Part shown: positions 23,201 to 32,539 of the stretch, in pieces | How positions within the stretch are numbered: the first letter of the stretch is position 1 | Layout: the number at the start of each line of letters is the position of its first letter | Source: Mauremys mutica | Lineage: Eukaryota; Chordata; Testudines; Geoemydidae | NCBI RefSeq assembly: GCF_020497125.1 | Contig: NC_059080.1 | Location: 46,255,563-46,319,562, forward strand | DNA: 64,000 bases | Direction: 5' to 3' | The notes under the pieces: model-generated | Told to the model about the DNA's origin: nothing | Database searches by the model: none | Seen by the model: only the letters and a program-made list of their open reading frames with translations | Made by a program: the position numbers and the translations under genes

Positions 23201-23981
23201 TTGTCAAAGCAGCACAATCTACATTAGCGGGATTTGAAAAATGAAAGCCACAGAAACCAGGCTAACTGCAGTAGAGTTAACCCCAGTTAACTTTAGCGAC
23301 TACCACGTTTGCTTTTAAACCCAATTATCTTTCATTGGGACAGAGATCCTGTCTGACAGTTTACACACCACATTGTTTACAAGCTGTTTTACAGAGCACT
23401 AAGAGCATTCACAGAGACGGAGACACGATTAATGACCCAGAGAACTTACAGTCGCCACAGAAGCGAGACATACAGGAGGGCAATAGGATGGGGCAACAAG
23501 CCACACGCTGGAAGAGTGCCTGGGGCCGCGTGTATGTGCGTCCCCCGATGGGACGAGGGCGTGTCCCCAACCCTGCAGTGCGAGCGGGCTGCGGGTGCCA
23601 TGGGCGACACAGAGAGGGGCTAACAGCAAGGGACGCTCAGACACACCGAAGGCTGCATACGCGCCCCCATGCCGAGCAGGCCCCAGCGCCGGGAGCCCAG
23701 TCGCGGGCCAGGTGCTGCACAGACCCAGGACAAAGGGAGCCCGCCCGCTAGGGGCGCGGTGTGGAGCCCCGCTCGCCGGCACCGGCGCTGGCCTCGGAGC
23801 GCCTAACACCCAGGGCTGGCGGCCGGGGTGCTGACGGGGCCGGGCCGCCGGGGCCGGGGCCGAGCCCGGCCCGCGGGGAGTGGGGGGAACAGCGGCCTCC
23901 AGCAGAGCCCCCCAGGTCAGGCCCGACCGCGGGCGGCAGGCGCGAGGCCCCAGCAGGGCTCTCACCTCCGCCCGCCGCCAT
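8191..23981 (-). CDS. FUNDC2: FUNDC2, FUN14 domain protein 2, complete gene (5 coding exons, 151 aa)
   Basis: FUNDC2 is an outer-mitochondrial-membrane FUN14-domain protein, paralog of the mitophagy receptor FUNDC1; in mammals it is linked to PIP3 binding and platelet survival. The coding exons join in phase: 23966-23981 (16 nt), 15789-15939 (151), 10755-10830 (76), 8940-9074 (135), 8191-8268 (78). The sum is 456 nt, or 151 codons plus TAG. Every intron is GT-AG. Landmarks are the cytosolic [30 protein letters not shown], then [20 protein letters not shown] and [10 protein letters not shown] (first two membrane segments), an amphipathic K/E-rich stretch, and a C-terminal [13 protein letters not shown] hairpin segment. 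Introns of 8.0, 5.0, 1.7 and 0.7 kb hold the repeats. The gene starts in a CpG-rich promoter. Tail-to-tail CMC4 and head-to-head F8 match human order. Confidence 0.95.
8940..9074 (-). CDS. FUNDC2: FUNDC2 coding exon 4
   Basis: Acceptor AAATGTAG, donor GTGAGA, exactly 45 codons. Encodes [20 protein letters not shown] and the charged [12 protein letters not shown]...VDE helix between membrane segments, matching the recalled vertebrate '[11 protein letters not shown]' signature. Confidence 0.95.
10250..10700 (-). repeat. Antisense MIR-like SINE carrying a MITE insertion (FUNDC2 intron 3)
   Basis: The outer parts match the reverse complement of MIR ('GACCTGAGGCCCAGGAAAG' before, 'TGACTTGCCCACAGTCACAC' after, ending 'CACCCTAACCACTGGACCAG'). 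They are separated by about 200 bases containing a palindromic element, so the MIR was the older target. Confidence 0.7.
10411..10555. mobile_element. Palindromic MITE inside MIR
   Basis: The left arm GGCAGCTTGGGCAGACATAC pairs with the right arm GTATGTCTGTCCGAGCTGC, and the inner GCTAAAAATAGCA pairs with TGCTATTTTTAGC. A strong fold-back typical of non-autonomous DNA transposons. Family not identified. Confidence 0.65.
10755..10830 (-). CDS. FUNDC2: FUNDC2 coding exon 3
   Basis: Acceptor TTGATTGTAG, donor GTGCGT. Its first base completes the tryptophan codon split with exon 2. It then encodes [20 protein letters not shown] and FFLLQ, the most conserved part of the FUN14 domain (end of membrane segment 1, loop, segment 2). 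Ends in phase 0. Confidence 0.96.
10963..12110. repeat. C-rich repetitive block with ~230-bp tandem units (FUNDC2 intron 2)
   Basis: An approximately 1.1-kb C/G-rich block. GCCACCACTCCTGCC, GGGCAAGGGGCAGCCCC and GTGAGGCTAGGGTGAG recur with a spacing of about 229-235 bases (for example 11402 and 11631), so at least two tandem copies lie between about 11340 and 11790. It opens with CAGGGGCGG, a hAT-like terminus, but no matching end or target duplication was found. Long frames here come from base bias and are not genes. Confidence 0.6.
12202..12432. repeat. Foldback element with ~60-bp inverted ends
   Basis: The left end AAGTGGGAATGTTCTTAATG ... GCCTCAGTTTCC is repeated inverted at the right end (GGAAACTGAGGCACCC ... 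CATTAAGAACATTCCCACTT). The right arm resembles the start of the probable solo LTR at 34687 (ATGATGAAGTGGGAAT). Confidence 0.7.
12433..13459. other. FUNDC2 intron 2, no feature
   Basis: AT-rich intron DNA with a short G-rich run near 12815-12835. I see no exon and no identifiable repeat. Confidence 0.4.
13460..13751. mobile_element. TIR DNA transposon (TAGGGCCCTACC family), 8-bp TSD
   Basis: Begins TAGGGCCCTACCAAATTCAT and ends GTGAAATTGGTAAGGCCCTA, an imperfect inverted repeat. Flanked by an exact 8-bp duplication TATATAAT (13452-13459 and 13752-13759), the hallmark length of hAT insertion. A 292-bp non-coding copy. A second, larger copy lies at 26051-26583. Confidence 0.85.
13752..14600. 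other. FUNDC2 intron 2, no clear feature
   Basis: Non-coding intron sequence after the TIR element; no repeat that I can name and no exon. Confidence 0.35.
14610..14795 (+). mobile_element. CR1 LINE 3' end fragment
   Basis: Contains the degraded CR1 3' signature 'TTAAATCAAGACTGGAT', 'GATGCAGGAATCACTG' and 'TATGCAGGTGGTCAGACC'. Sense orientation, in FUNDC2 intron 2. Confidence 0.7.
14845..15590 (+). mobile_element. CR1 LINE 3' fragment interrupted by GC-rich sequence
   Basis: CR1 ORF2 C-terminal coding ([17 protein letters not shown]) runs to about 15010. After about 280 bases of unlike GC-rich DNA with a G-run near 15200, CR1 resumes with 'AACAGGCTTCCAAGGGAGGT' and reaches the 3' end near 15545. 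The interruption is probably a later insertion of unknown type. Confidence 0.7.
15789..15939 (-). CDS. FUNDC2: FUNDC2 coding exon 2
   Basis: Acceptor ATTCACAG, donor GTAAGG. Encodes the cytosolic N-terminal region [20 protein letters not shown], then [20 protein letters not shown] and QLVIGGVTG, beginning membrane segment 1. The residue at the LC3-interacting motif position is cysteine (CEVL), where FUNDC1 has tyrosine (YEVL). Confidence 0.95.
16190..16410 (-). repeat. Antisense MIR-like SINE (FUNDC2 intron 1)
   Basis: Reverse complement of MIR: 'CCCATTTTACAGACAGGGAA', 'GTAAGTGATTTGCTCAAG', 'GCAGGAATAGAACACACGTC', 'AAGTGCTGAAACCATCC'. Confidence 0.75.
16411..17635. other. FUNDC2 intron 1, no clear feature
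   Basis: Non-coding intron DNA with A-runs near 16490-16530 and a G-run near 17371-17385. No exon or nameable repeat. Confidence 0.35.
18682..18687. repeat. Target site duplication (left) CTACAG
   Basis: Six-base duplication, identical to 20975-20980, flanking the LTR element and lying within CR1 coding sequence. Confidence 0.95.
18688..18980 (-). repeat. 3' LTR of the young element
   Basis: 293-bp LTR containing GA and GT microsatellites; on the minus strand TATATAAG and AATAAA. Adjacent to the purine tract at 18981-18996. Confidence 0.93.
19171..19203. repeat. Short perfect hairpin
   Basis: CCTCAGCTGGTGT and ACACCAGCTGAGG are inverted copies around a short A-rich loop inside the LTR element's internal region. 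The same palindrome type recurs at 47480-47530 in a half-copy. Confidence 0.7.
20296..20650 (-). repeat. Internal tandem repeats of the LTR element
   Basis: About four ~50-60-bp units each beginning TGAGCTCAGGTGCGCCTCC-like and usually carrying CGGCTCCTAGCCACGCAACA, preceded by three copies of GCGACTTATAGCCGC. On the minus strand this leaves an open stretch with repeats of the form GGAPEL/VAWLGAA, but it is bounded by the repeat and is probably not a protein gene. It lies next to the 5' LTR, where a leader would be. Confidence 0.75.
20686..20974 (-). repeat. 5' LTR of the young element
   Basis: 289-bp LTR identical to 18688-18980 except for two 2-base differences in the microsatellite part. 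Confidence 0.93.
22840..23085 (-). mobile_element. hAT-like MITE fragment
   Basis: GC-richer block containing GTGTGGCCACACTCCAGC, CTACACAGCTGTACGAAG and GCAAGTGTAGCCAAACCCC. It resembles a recurrent turtle non-autonomous hAT element read on the minus strand. Ends are not resolved. Confidence 0.5.
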
Positions 23982-24130
23982 CCCGCGCGCTCGCTGCCGA
24001 GCCCAGCGCCGGCGCTTCGCCTCCTGCTGCTGCCGGATGAGCGAGGCGCATGAGCGGAGCTGGACACGTGACACAAGCACCTCCTCCTCCTCCTCCCCCA
24101 TCTCACCCGCGGCGGCAACCGCCAGGCCCC
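23500..24130. promoter_or_regulatory. FUNDC2: FUNDC2 CpG-rich promoter region
   Basis: Dense CG dinucleotides and GC-box-like runs surround the FUNDC2 start codon (23981). The density falls off on both sides. Typical of a housekeeping CpG-island promoter without TATA. Opposite-strand transcription from it is possible, but no + strand exon is recognised. Confidence 0.8.
23966..23981 (-). CDS. FUNDC2: FUNDC2 coding exon 1
   Basis: ATG at 23981-23979 within a GC-rich context (GCGGG before ATG), coding MAAGG plus one base, then the donor GTGAGA. It leaves phase 1, which exon 2 completes to alanine. The 5' UTR continues upstream (above 23981); its start is not determined. Confidence 0.85.
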
Positions 24131-24344
24131 GCCACGTGACACCGGAGCTGAGACACGTCACACAGATACCCTGGTCATGTGACCTTGATTCCCCACCGAC
24201 GTACACTCTGCATGTCTTCGTGATCCGGCCCCTTAGCCACCGTTGTCACGTGATCATGATTCCTTCCTGCCCATGTGCACCCGACTCGTGGTCATTACCC
24301 CCCCTCCCCCCCACACACACAGAGCTATACCGTGTCATGTGACC
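24065..24344. promoter_or_regulatory. FUNDC2: Cluster of six E-box/CRE-like motifs upstream of FUNDC2
   Basis: CACGTGAC at 24065-24072 and 24133-24140, CACGTCAC at 24154-24161, GTCATGTGACC at 24174-24184, GTCACGTGATC at 24245-24255 and GTCATGTGACC at 24334-24344. These are close to USF/TFE-type (CLEAR-like) and ATF/CREB-type sites. The first two lie about 85-160 bases upstream of the FUNDC2 start codon. Function is inferred. Confidence 0.55.
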
Positions 24345-24440
24345 CAGGCGCTTTGGGAGGCCCCACCTCGATGGATTCTAGCGGAGGGGGGGGTCCCCCT
24401 ACGTGCCTCCCTCCACCCCTAGCTGGGGGGGGGGGGGGCG
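24291..24440. repeat. Low-complexity C/CA and G-run sequence
   Basis: CCCCCCTCCCCCCCACACACAC followed by GGGGGGGTCCCC and a run of 13 G at about 24425-24438. Simple sequence upstream of the FUNDC2 promoter. Confidence 0.7.
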
Positions 24441-25430
24441 CCTTGGCTCCTGCCCAGCCCCTGTGGGTGGGGACAGGCTCAGCTCTCTAGGGTGGGCCCC
24501 TGCCCCTAGTCCTAGGGTCCCAGGCAGGGTGGGCGGTGCCCACTGTGGGAACCGGCCCTCATGCCTTCAAACCTGCTTGGGCTCTGGGTTGGGTCGGAGC
24601 TGAGCAGGTTGGGGCCCGACAAGGCCAGGGCCTGACTCAGCCCTTACAACCTCTGCCCAAGTCTGCTTCCAATCCACAGAATGGGACCTGTTTTGTTAAA
24701 AGTGGCTTGAATGTTCTGGACTCCAAGGGCCGTGGAGTTTGGGGATTGTTTTATTTGGAAGCTGCTTATTTGGGGTTTTTGTAATTGATTATTTCAACAC
24801 AATGGTATGAGAGGGGTTTGGTGATTGACTGGTGTCATTGTGCCCCTCATTAGAATTTTAGAATCATCCTATCCCCACTCCCATTCAATTAAGAAGACAC
24901 CCCCAAATTGGTGAATCTTCTGCTCTGCCCACATGACACATCCTATGTTCCATTTTTTTGTCAGACCCTGGGATATGTTACATTCCCCTGTTGAACTATT
25001 GAATCACGTTGAGGCAACAGAGACCATTGAGTATGGAGAGAGTGAGGATTTTTAATAATGTAAGTACACACATTTATTATTTTAATATTTTTATGTGTAA
25101 CTTAATGTTGCATGCAGCAACACTAGAACTACTAAAAAATAATAGAATTTGTAAACACCCCCACTCTTCTCCCTCTGAAATGGGCTGGGCTTGTTTTGAA
25201 AGGCAGTGCCCCTTTTTTTCCTCATGAGACTTGACCCATAGAAATGGCTGACATAGGACAGCTGGAGACGTGGGCTCTTGGTGCCTCTCTTGATTGCACC
25301 CACTTGGTATCTTCTGCCTGGGTAGACTGATGCCCAACCCCTGCTCCTGTGCACTCCTCCCTTGGCTGTGCATATGTCCAAACACCTATTCGTTCTGCCA
25401 GAGAACAACATGGAGAAAATTAAAATGATC
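24441..25430. other. Intergenic DNA, no clear feature
   Basis: No gene or clear repeat between the FUNDC2 promoter and the MIR-like fragments at 25.4 kb. Confidence 0.35.
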
Positions 25431-25469
25431 TGATTATTAATAATAATTACAGTGAACTAATGTGACTCC

Positions 25470-25580
25470 TGCTACTGGGCCTCGCAGTGTAGCCTGTCTA
25501 AATTGTACTGTCTCTGGGCAGGCTGGGTGTTTGTCTTCTGTATGGGGCCAAGCACACTGATGTTACTTAACTAATAAATA
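25470..25580 (+). repeat. Ancient SINE-type fragment
   Basis: Resembles the widespread amniote repeat 'CTCTGGGCAGG...CTTCTGTATGGGGCCAAGCAC...ACTAATAAATA'. A similar segment lies at 49290-49390. Confidence 0.5.
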
Positions 25581-25639
25581 CAAAGTAGTGTAGGAACAGC
25601 ACCACCAACTGGATGGCTGCATAAAATGGGAAGGAGAAA

Positions 25640-25865
25640 ACAACACCTAGCTCTAATATAGCATTTTTCATCCGTAGATCTTCAAGTGCTTTACACAGGA
25701 GGTCAGTATCATTATCCCTATTTTACAGATGGGGAAACTGAGGTACATAAAAGGGAAGTGACTTGCCCTGGGGTACCTGCTAGCTGGTGGTTGAGTTGGG
25801 AATAGAACCTACCTCTTCTGAATCCAGGCCAGTGTGTGATCCACTTGGCCATACTAAGGCTCTGG
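25640..25865 (-). repeat. Antisense MIR-like SINE
   Basis: Contains 'TTTTACAGATGGGGAAACTG', 'AAGTGACTTGCCCTGGG', 'GGAATAGAACCTACCTCTTC' in MIR reverse-complement order. Confidence 0.8.
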
Positions 25866-26050
25866 AGATAATTTTTTGCATGGCTAACATTTTTAGTTTT
25901 TCATGTTTTGTAGTATTCATCAGTCACTCCAAAGTGAGCATTCTTAAAAACTAAGCAGGAGTGCTTTGAAAACTGACATGCAGCAGCTTACTGTACACCT
26001 AGGTGGCGCCTAACTGCTATGTTAAGAGGCACATTATTGCTTATAGATAG

Positions 26051-26583
26051 TAGGGCCCTACCAAATTCAGAGTCCATTTTGATCAATTTCACAGTCAGGG
26101 AGTTTTGAAATTGGTCAATTTCATGTTTTCAGCTATTTACATCTGAAATTTCACAGTGTTGTAACCATGGGAGTCCCAATCCAAAAGATACCTGGAAGTA
26201 GGTCTGATCTCCCCCACTCCCCCCTCAGCTGCCATGCAAGGAATGGACAAGACCTGTCGCTCCCACTCACAGCTAGGAGCTCCCTGGCTAGGGTGCTTCC
26301 AGGAGCAGAGGGATATTGGACTCACTTCCACAAGTCTCCTCCATAGCCAGGAACCTTCTGGGCTGGAGCTTCCTGCAGTGGGGTGGCACTAGGAGGTGGG
26401 TCTGATCTCTCCCTGGAGCCAGAGTGGGGAAGGACAAGTACTCCTCTCCCTCCCCAGCCCGGACAGGACTTGCACCTAGGAGCCCCCTGACTGGGGTGCT
26501 CCCAGAAGCAAGGGGGAGATCAGATTTCACAGAGAAGGGCTTATTTCACAGTTTTTCACCACTGTGAAATTGGTAGGGCCCTA
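26051..26583. mobile_element. TIR DNA transposon (TAGGGCCCTACC family), second copy
   Basis: Starts TAGGGCCCTACCAAATTCAG and ends GTGAAATTGGTAGGGCCCTA, an almost perfect inverted repeat. The same 11-base word CTTATAGATAG lies at once on both sides (26040-26050 and 26584-26594). 533 bp, non-coding, related to 13460-13751. Confidence 0.85.
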
Positions 26584-26814
26584 CTTATAGATAGCTTCTG
26601 TGAGATATTACAGGGTTTGTCATCCTTTCTCTGGTTGTCCCGCAGGTTTTAGTGTGGTCAGGGCAAAAGTGACAATTGTCAGGTTTTTTAGTAAATTAGC
26701 AAAATAAAGATTTTAACCTAGTAGAAGTCCTCCAGCATTTCTGCTTGAGTTTATTGGTTCCTTATTTTTACAGAAGATCATTTTCAGCTTACTAATGTTC
26801 TTTCTTTGAAGAAC

Positions 26815-26950
26815 AAAAGAACGGCCATACTGGGTCAGACCAATGGTCCATCAAGCCCAGTATCCTGTCTTCCGACAGTAGCCAATGCCAGGTGTTTCAG
26901 AGGGAATGAACAGAACAGGCACTAATCAAGTGATTCATCCCCTGTTGTCT
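26815..26950 (-). mobile_element. Antisense CR1 3' end fragment
   Basis: 'ACGGCCATACTGGGTCAGAC', 'CCCAGTATCCTGTCTTCCGA' and 'GGGAATGAACAGAACAGG' are the reverse complement of a CR1 3' end, better preserved than the 1665-3340 copy. Confidence 0.85.
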
Positions 26951-28755
26951 TGGTTTTCTTGTTTTTGTTACTTACCACAATTGGTGCCTGCAGACCCAGA
27001 AGTCATCCATAACAAAGAAGTTTATAGCAGCCACCAGTTTATCCCTAGTTTAGTTGCACAAATTCTCAGGGATATGGGTTTTGTCTCTGGTTCCTCATTT
27101 GTGCTAAGAGCTGTGTGTTTCAAGGGAGCACATGGTTGATTGCGCTCTCTCTCTCTCTGTGCATGCATGTGCACAGGAACGTATGCCAAAAACGTGGTTT
27201 TAAATGCTTTTCCTAGATCCTGCATTTTATTTTTGATGGGCCCAATCAAAATTATAATTGTTTTTTCTTAGCAGTGCAAAGGTAGGCATGGGGGAAAAAA
27301 TGAGGAAATTCAGCATTAGATTAACATCCCCAAAGACCATTGTTCTTTGTCTTTGAGGGGAAAGCCGCAGGACTGGATTTAATGGGGGCACACTCTAGGG
27401 CAATGGTTGAAGAGGGGATTATGACTCTGATCATATGATTCTTGCTGGGCACTGAAGTCAGTGGAGCTACAGCAATCTATATCAGTTGATGATTGGTGCT
27501 TCTACATATATCTTATGTTGTTAATTTAAAATGTATTTAGTGCTGGTGAAAAGTCCTGGATTTAGACCTGGACCTAGAACAAAGTCCTCTATTCTCCCAC
27601 AGAACTATTGCAGTGTGGCAAGCAGCTCCATTCTGTCTGGTAATTTGCCTCCACCCTAATTTGAAAGGGTCATCAATGGGGTGAGCTTGCCTAGTCTATC
27701 ACCTGTCCTCTCTTACTGAGACAATCAGCTTAGGATGGCAATGACAATTTTTGTCTCCTAGGAATCGATCAGAGCCCTAGCAGCTCATTTTAGATAGTTC
27801 AGCAAACAAGTAATTTCTTACTGCCTTGCTCTAATGGGCTCTGAGAAATAAAATCCAACACATTTCACAGAAAAGTAAAGACTCTTGGATTAAACCCTCA
27901 AGAAAACAACAGGCATTGAAAAGAGCCTGTGTATTGTAACTTGTTCTGAAAACAAATGAAACCAAAGCACATCAAGCACGTATGCAGGAGTTTTGGCCCA
28001 GAAATCCTGCTCATGAACAATTGAACATCATGTTGCCCCTCCCAGGCAAACACAGGGACGTGTTCAGAGAAATAGCAGGTCATTTAGGCTGTTGTGCACA
28101 AACACATGTGTTTCCTGTGATACTGATTAAGGGAAACCAAAATAATCTGCACAGGGGAGAGCTTTGTGAAACCCAAACTCTGGAAAGCAAGAGGAGGCCT
28201 GTGCTGTCTGCACAGTGGCAGGTCTGACCAGGGACTGTTTTTGGGGGAGTAGGGGATTGTGACTGTTAACCATGAGCGTGCTTAGTTAAAGAGTGAGTCT
28301 GACCTAACAGCCAGAAGGAGGCAGAGTGCTCTTCCAACTGGCTGACAAATGGAGATGCCAGCATTTGTAAGCGGCTTCTAGTGTAACTGCTCTTCTTCTC
28401 TTGTACATATGGATTTCATGTAACAAACCTGGAGGTTTCCTAAACATAGGTCCATGTTAGGGGTGCAGGGAGAGGGAGCTGAGGCCCATGTAACCTGGCA
28501 TGCACTAGATGAAAGTATTGGAAGGATCAAATGACAAAAGGTGATGATATTTTTGCTGCAAATACTGCATACTGCAGAGCCCTCCTCAACCCATAGGTTG
28601 GATCTTGTGGGGAAGGGTGAGGTGAACGCTGCTTCCGGTAGGCATTGAGCTCTGGGTTAGACTTGATTCTATACTCCTGGCACAAAATGTGCCAGGTAAA
28701 TCCATCTACTATAAAAAAGTTAACTCTTTTTCCTTCCATTCCAGAGCAATTTCTA
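26951..28755. other. Intergenic DNA, no clear feature
   Basis: No gene found. A short (CT)n tract lies at 27146-27160. Confidence 0.35.
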
Positions 28756-28764
28756 CTTCAAGAC

Positions 28765-28890
28765 AAGTATCATTATTCCTATTTCACAGATGAATCGGCT
28801 CACAGACAGATGACATCAGTTACCTGAGGTTAGCTAGCAGGCCAAGGATAGAGCCAAGAATAGAAATTAGGTCTCCTGACTCCTGTCCTA
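28765..28890 (-). repeat. Antisense MIR-like SINE
   Basis: 'AGTATCATTATTCCTATTTC...ACAGATGA' followed by 'AGCCAAGAATAGAAATTAGG' and 'TCTCCTGACTCCTGTCCTAT', MIR in reverse orientation. Confidence 0.65.
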
Positions 28891-29383
28891 TCATCTGACC
28901 GAAGATATTTCTGGCTCAATATTAACATCTCAATTAGATTCGAGAGAAGGCAGGGCTCTATGTGAGACTTCTTGTGCCCCAAACATCTCTGAGGTCAGAT
29001 GAAGGATCATGAGCAGCATGGAAGATGTACAACACATTTCTGCTCCGCACTTCCTGTCGATTTCTATGTCAGTGAGCAAATCTGTAGCGCTACATAGCAA
29101 GTTCCTGTACCACATGTTAATGAGTCTCACGTGTTAAATAGGTAGCACTGGGAGGTATGGCACTACCGCGTGTTAAGCGGATTTGCACATAAACAGGTCT
29201 GTACTGTATGTCTAACCATTAACAGGATTCCGTTCTGTTCTCTGTTCTTACCAGAGGGCTAACTGCAAAATGAGTAACCCAAAATGTGCCATGGGAAATT
29301 TATTAGCTCCTTTTCAGCTTACAAAGCTACTCGTGAAAGTTCCCAGCAGGCACTGTACTGTTTTCTGTGGCATTTAGACACTG

Positions 29384-29470
29384 GCCCAGATCCTCGAAAA
29401 AATTTAGGCACCTAACTCCCATTGATTTAAATGGGACTTTGGAGCCTAAATGCTTGTGAGGATCTGGGAT
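29384..29470. mobile_element. Short palindromic MITE
   Basis: CCCAGATCCTCGAAAAAATT ... TAGGCACCTAACTCCCATTG is mirrored by GCCTAAATGCTTGTGAGGATCTGGG, a single imperfect hairpin of about 85 bp. Confidence 0.65.
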
Positions 29471-32400
29471 ATGTTGCCCTTTTGAGTCAACAGAGGCGTG
29501 GGGTAAGCTACAAATGCAGGGTCAAACCCACAAGTAAACAAAAACTCTCATCCTTGTTCTTTTCCCCCCTCGCTGACTTTCTCTGTCGAAGCGCTCCAGT
29601 TGGCTGCAGTTTGATGATGCTATCAGTGACCCAGTAATCAGATGTAGCTGTTGGTAATAATGTCAGACAGATCCTACACCGACTACTGAGCAGCCAATTG
29701 CATCCAGGTTCTCCTGCTTCTCCATATCTCTTCAAGGGAAAGAGAGAGAACTCCAAGTGGGGCTTACTGTTAGCGTAGTATCTTCACCCTGTGAAAACAA
29801 GACATGGTCCCAGGAGGGTAGTGACCACATGCAAAGAAGGAGGCTGGATGAAAAGCAACCATACAGGTGCCTATGTTCCTGAAATGCACCTGTCTCTGTA
29901 AAAATACCAGTGTTGCAGTGCAAAGAGGTCTGCGTGAAGCCCACACATTCAGGAGTTTCAAATCTCTCTTCTTCATGGGGATCAGCCAGGGTCTTGAGAA
30001 TCTCCAGTTCACACCTACACCTCCCTCCCAATTCATCACTGCTTTACACTGCCACACACATTGTAGACACTCTCCTGGCCAAGGAGAATGAGTCAGGCTC
30101 TCTTTGGAGCCTGTTGACAACTCTTGTTATTGGCCTAGTTGGGAGTGCCCAGCTGAGTCACATGAGCTGCTCCCAGCCTCTCCTGAGAAGGGAGAGACCA
30201 AAGTCAGACTTGGCCACCACCCTTTGTTTACCTCAGTGGGCTAAGGAGCAAGGTCTGAATTTCCTGGCTTTGGCAGGTTTTGGGCCAGCCATGCATGTTG
30301 ACCCATGGTATTTAATCCTGTGGTAGAACTAACTCACTCCCCTTCCGCCTCAGGAAAAGGACATGAGTTACTGCCAGGCCATTGCTTTTCAGACTGTGCC
30401 ACAGCACTTGGGGAAGGTTTGTGTTGGGGGTGACATGGTTTTGGAACCAGATTGGGGCCTTAATCTCTGGCCACATTATCAAGAGAAGGGGAAGGGAAGG
30501 ACTGGCAAGGGGTGGGGGCACCCAACAGCCAAAGTCCCCAGAGCAATCCTAGCTAACACAGCAAGAATTCCTCTAGGCCTCTGGGGAAGTGCTCTTCAGT
30601 CTGAACAGTCACTGCCCTTCCTTGGATTTTCTAGCAGGGCCCCTTTAAACCCAGCCAGGGGTCCCACAAGAGAACCATTGAGATCAGTGTGGCCCTCGCC
30701 ATGCCCTCTTGCTGACCAGCCTTCATATTTTGCACACTATTGATTCCCTGCATCCTTCACATAGTAGAGGGCGTTGCCACACCGTGCCCTGCTCCACCAT
30801 TGTGGCAAGCTGGTGCAAACCCAGTAGGAAGTGGGGCCGATGACAGGCTGTGACATGCTCAACTTGCTTTTTCAGAAAGGGACACGTCTCCCTTTTCTCT
30901 TTTAAGACAGAAGTGGCTGAGGATGAGCCACAGAGAAACCTGGGCTGTTGTGCATTGGTTCTTGGCCTCATCAGCTTACCTTCTGCTTATCTTTCCCATC
31001 AACCCACCCACACCTCCCTGTCTGTCATAGACACCAGCTTTCTCCCCCTGCTGCCTTTGCTCTTCCTATCATGTCTCTCACTAGCAGCTGTGGTCATCCC
31101 CTGGCTCTCAGCCTTACTATTTCTTTTGTCATTTTTGTAAGTAATGAGAAGAAATCTCTCTCTTCCAGGCAGAACATGCCTCTAATAAGCTGGGATCCTG
31201 TGAAAGTCTATGGAGAAGCTGATTGAACATTCCCAGTTGTTCCATTACCACTTTTAAATTCAGGGCCAGCCACCTTCCATTTAGAGCAAAGCTGTTCTGT
31301 GAAATAAACAAGCCTGGGAACACCTGTGTCTCTCCCCTCATGCAAAGCTCAGATAAGTAGGAGATGTAACCAAGGATCAGTGTATGAGGCTACCTTTTCC
31401 AAGCCCCTGGCATGGACCTCAGCCACATTGCTAATGCCACTGTAGCTGCAGTTGGAGCCCTGTTTGGGGAGATTATCCCTATGGGTCTGCATTGTGGCAT
31501 GCTCCTGTGCCCCACTCTTCCCCCGTGCTACTAGAGAGAGAGGCTCTGGAGTGCATGGGTGAATTGTCCCCCTGTGCAGCCTCTTCAGCCTGGCCCCCAG
31601 CTTGCACAATGGATCTAGGGTGGTTCCACTCCCCTGAGCATCTTTCCCAGCCACATAGCAGAGGCAGCTGGATGGGGCTCATACTGCACCTGTTTGCATG
31701 AGTGCTCAGCTACATATCCTCCCAGGCGATGTGGCTACCCCCATCCTTCCTGCTGCACCGAGCCGACATGAGAAATGTGCACGATTGCTGTGAGAGGTGA
31801 GCACGAGGTGATCACGCAACTTCCTTCTCTGGGAAAAATAGGGGGTGAAATGCTTTGAATATAAATAGAGCCCTACAGAGGTGTGCAGCATTGCTCTAAC
31901 AGGCTACAGTGTTCTCCAGAAATACACCGGAATGCCCCAACTTACTGCTATGCTTGAGGCATGACTGCAGAGCACTGTAGCATGGTTGTTATATAAGGGA
32001 TGGTGGCTCATCACTGCAGATCTTTGTGACTTCTGTGTAATAAAAGGGAGATGCATATGAACTGAGCACATAGGCACACTCAGATGGGGACTATATAGCA
32101 CTTACGGCGTTCAGATGGAACTCAAACGCACACTTGGGTACACACATGCACACACAGATTGGGAATGGGAGATCTTATTTTTTCCAAATGCAGAAGCCAC
32201 TTAGAAATAGTGGATTCTAGATTTACAGTAGAACTCAGGCCTGGCAAAAAGCCAGCTCTAAGCTGCTGCTGCTTAAAGGTTATTCCACAATCATCCTCAA
32301 AGCATAGCAAGACTTTCAAACAAGAAACATTTTCCTAGCATAGACTAGAAATACTGCACAAGGATTTCCCCCCTGCCCCCTTTCGGATTAAATTTTCATT

Positions 32401-32499
32401 CAGAAAACAACGGTTTGCAAAATGCAAAACTTTGAAAGACAAAAAAAAAAATCTGATTTTTTTTTTTAAATAAAACCTCAAAAACTACTTGCTCCCTTA
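29471..32499. other. Intergenic DNA, no clear feature
   Basis: Three kilobases with no convincing exon or repeat. A hydrophobic open stretch near 30850-31140 has no signal peptide context or homology that I recognise. Confidence 0.35.
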
Positions 32500-32539
32500 G
32501 CAAAGTCACCAGCTCCTCAACCTCCACTTTAGCCTGTGC

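Noticed and set aside
23429..24342. Long frames on both strands around the FUNDC2 promoter
   Set aside because: CpG-island composition; only the 16-nt FUNDC2 exon 1 is supported by splice phase.
30850..31140. Hydrophobic open frame of 96 codons, like a small membrane protein
   Set aside because: No start context, splice sites or recognised homology; T/C-rich DNA easily gives leucine-rich frames.
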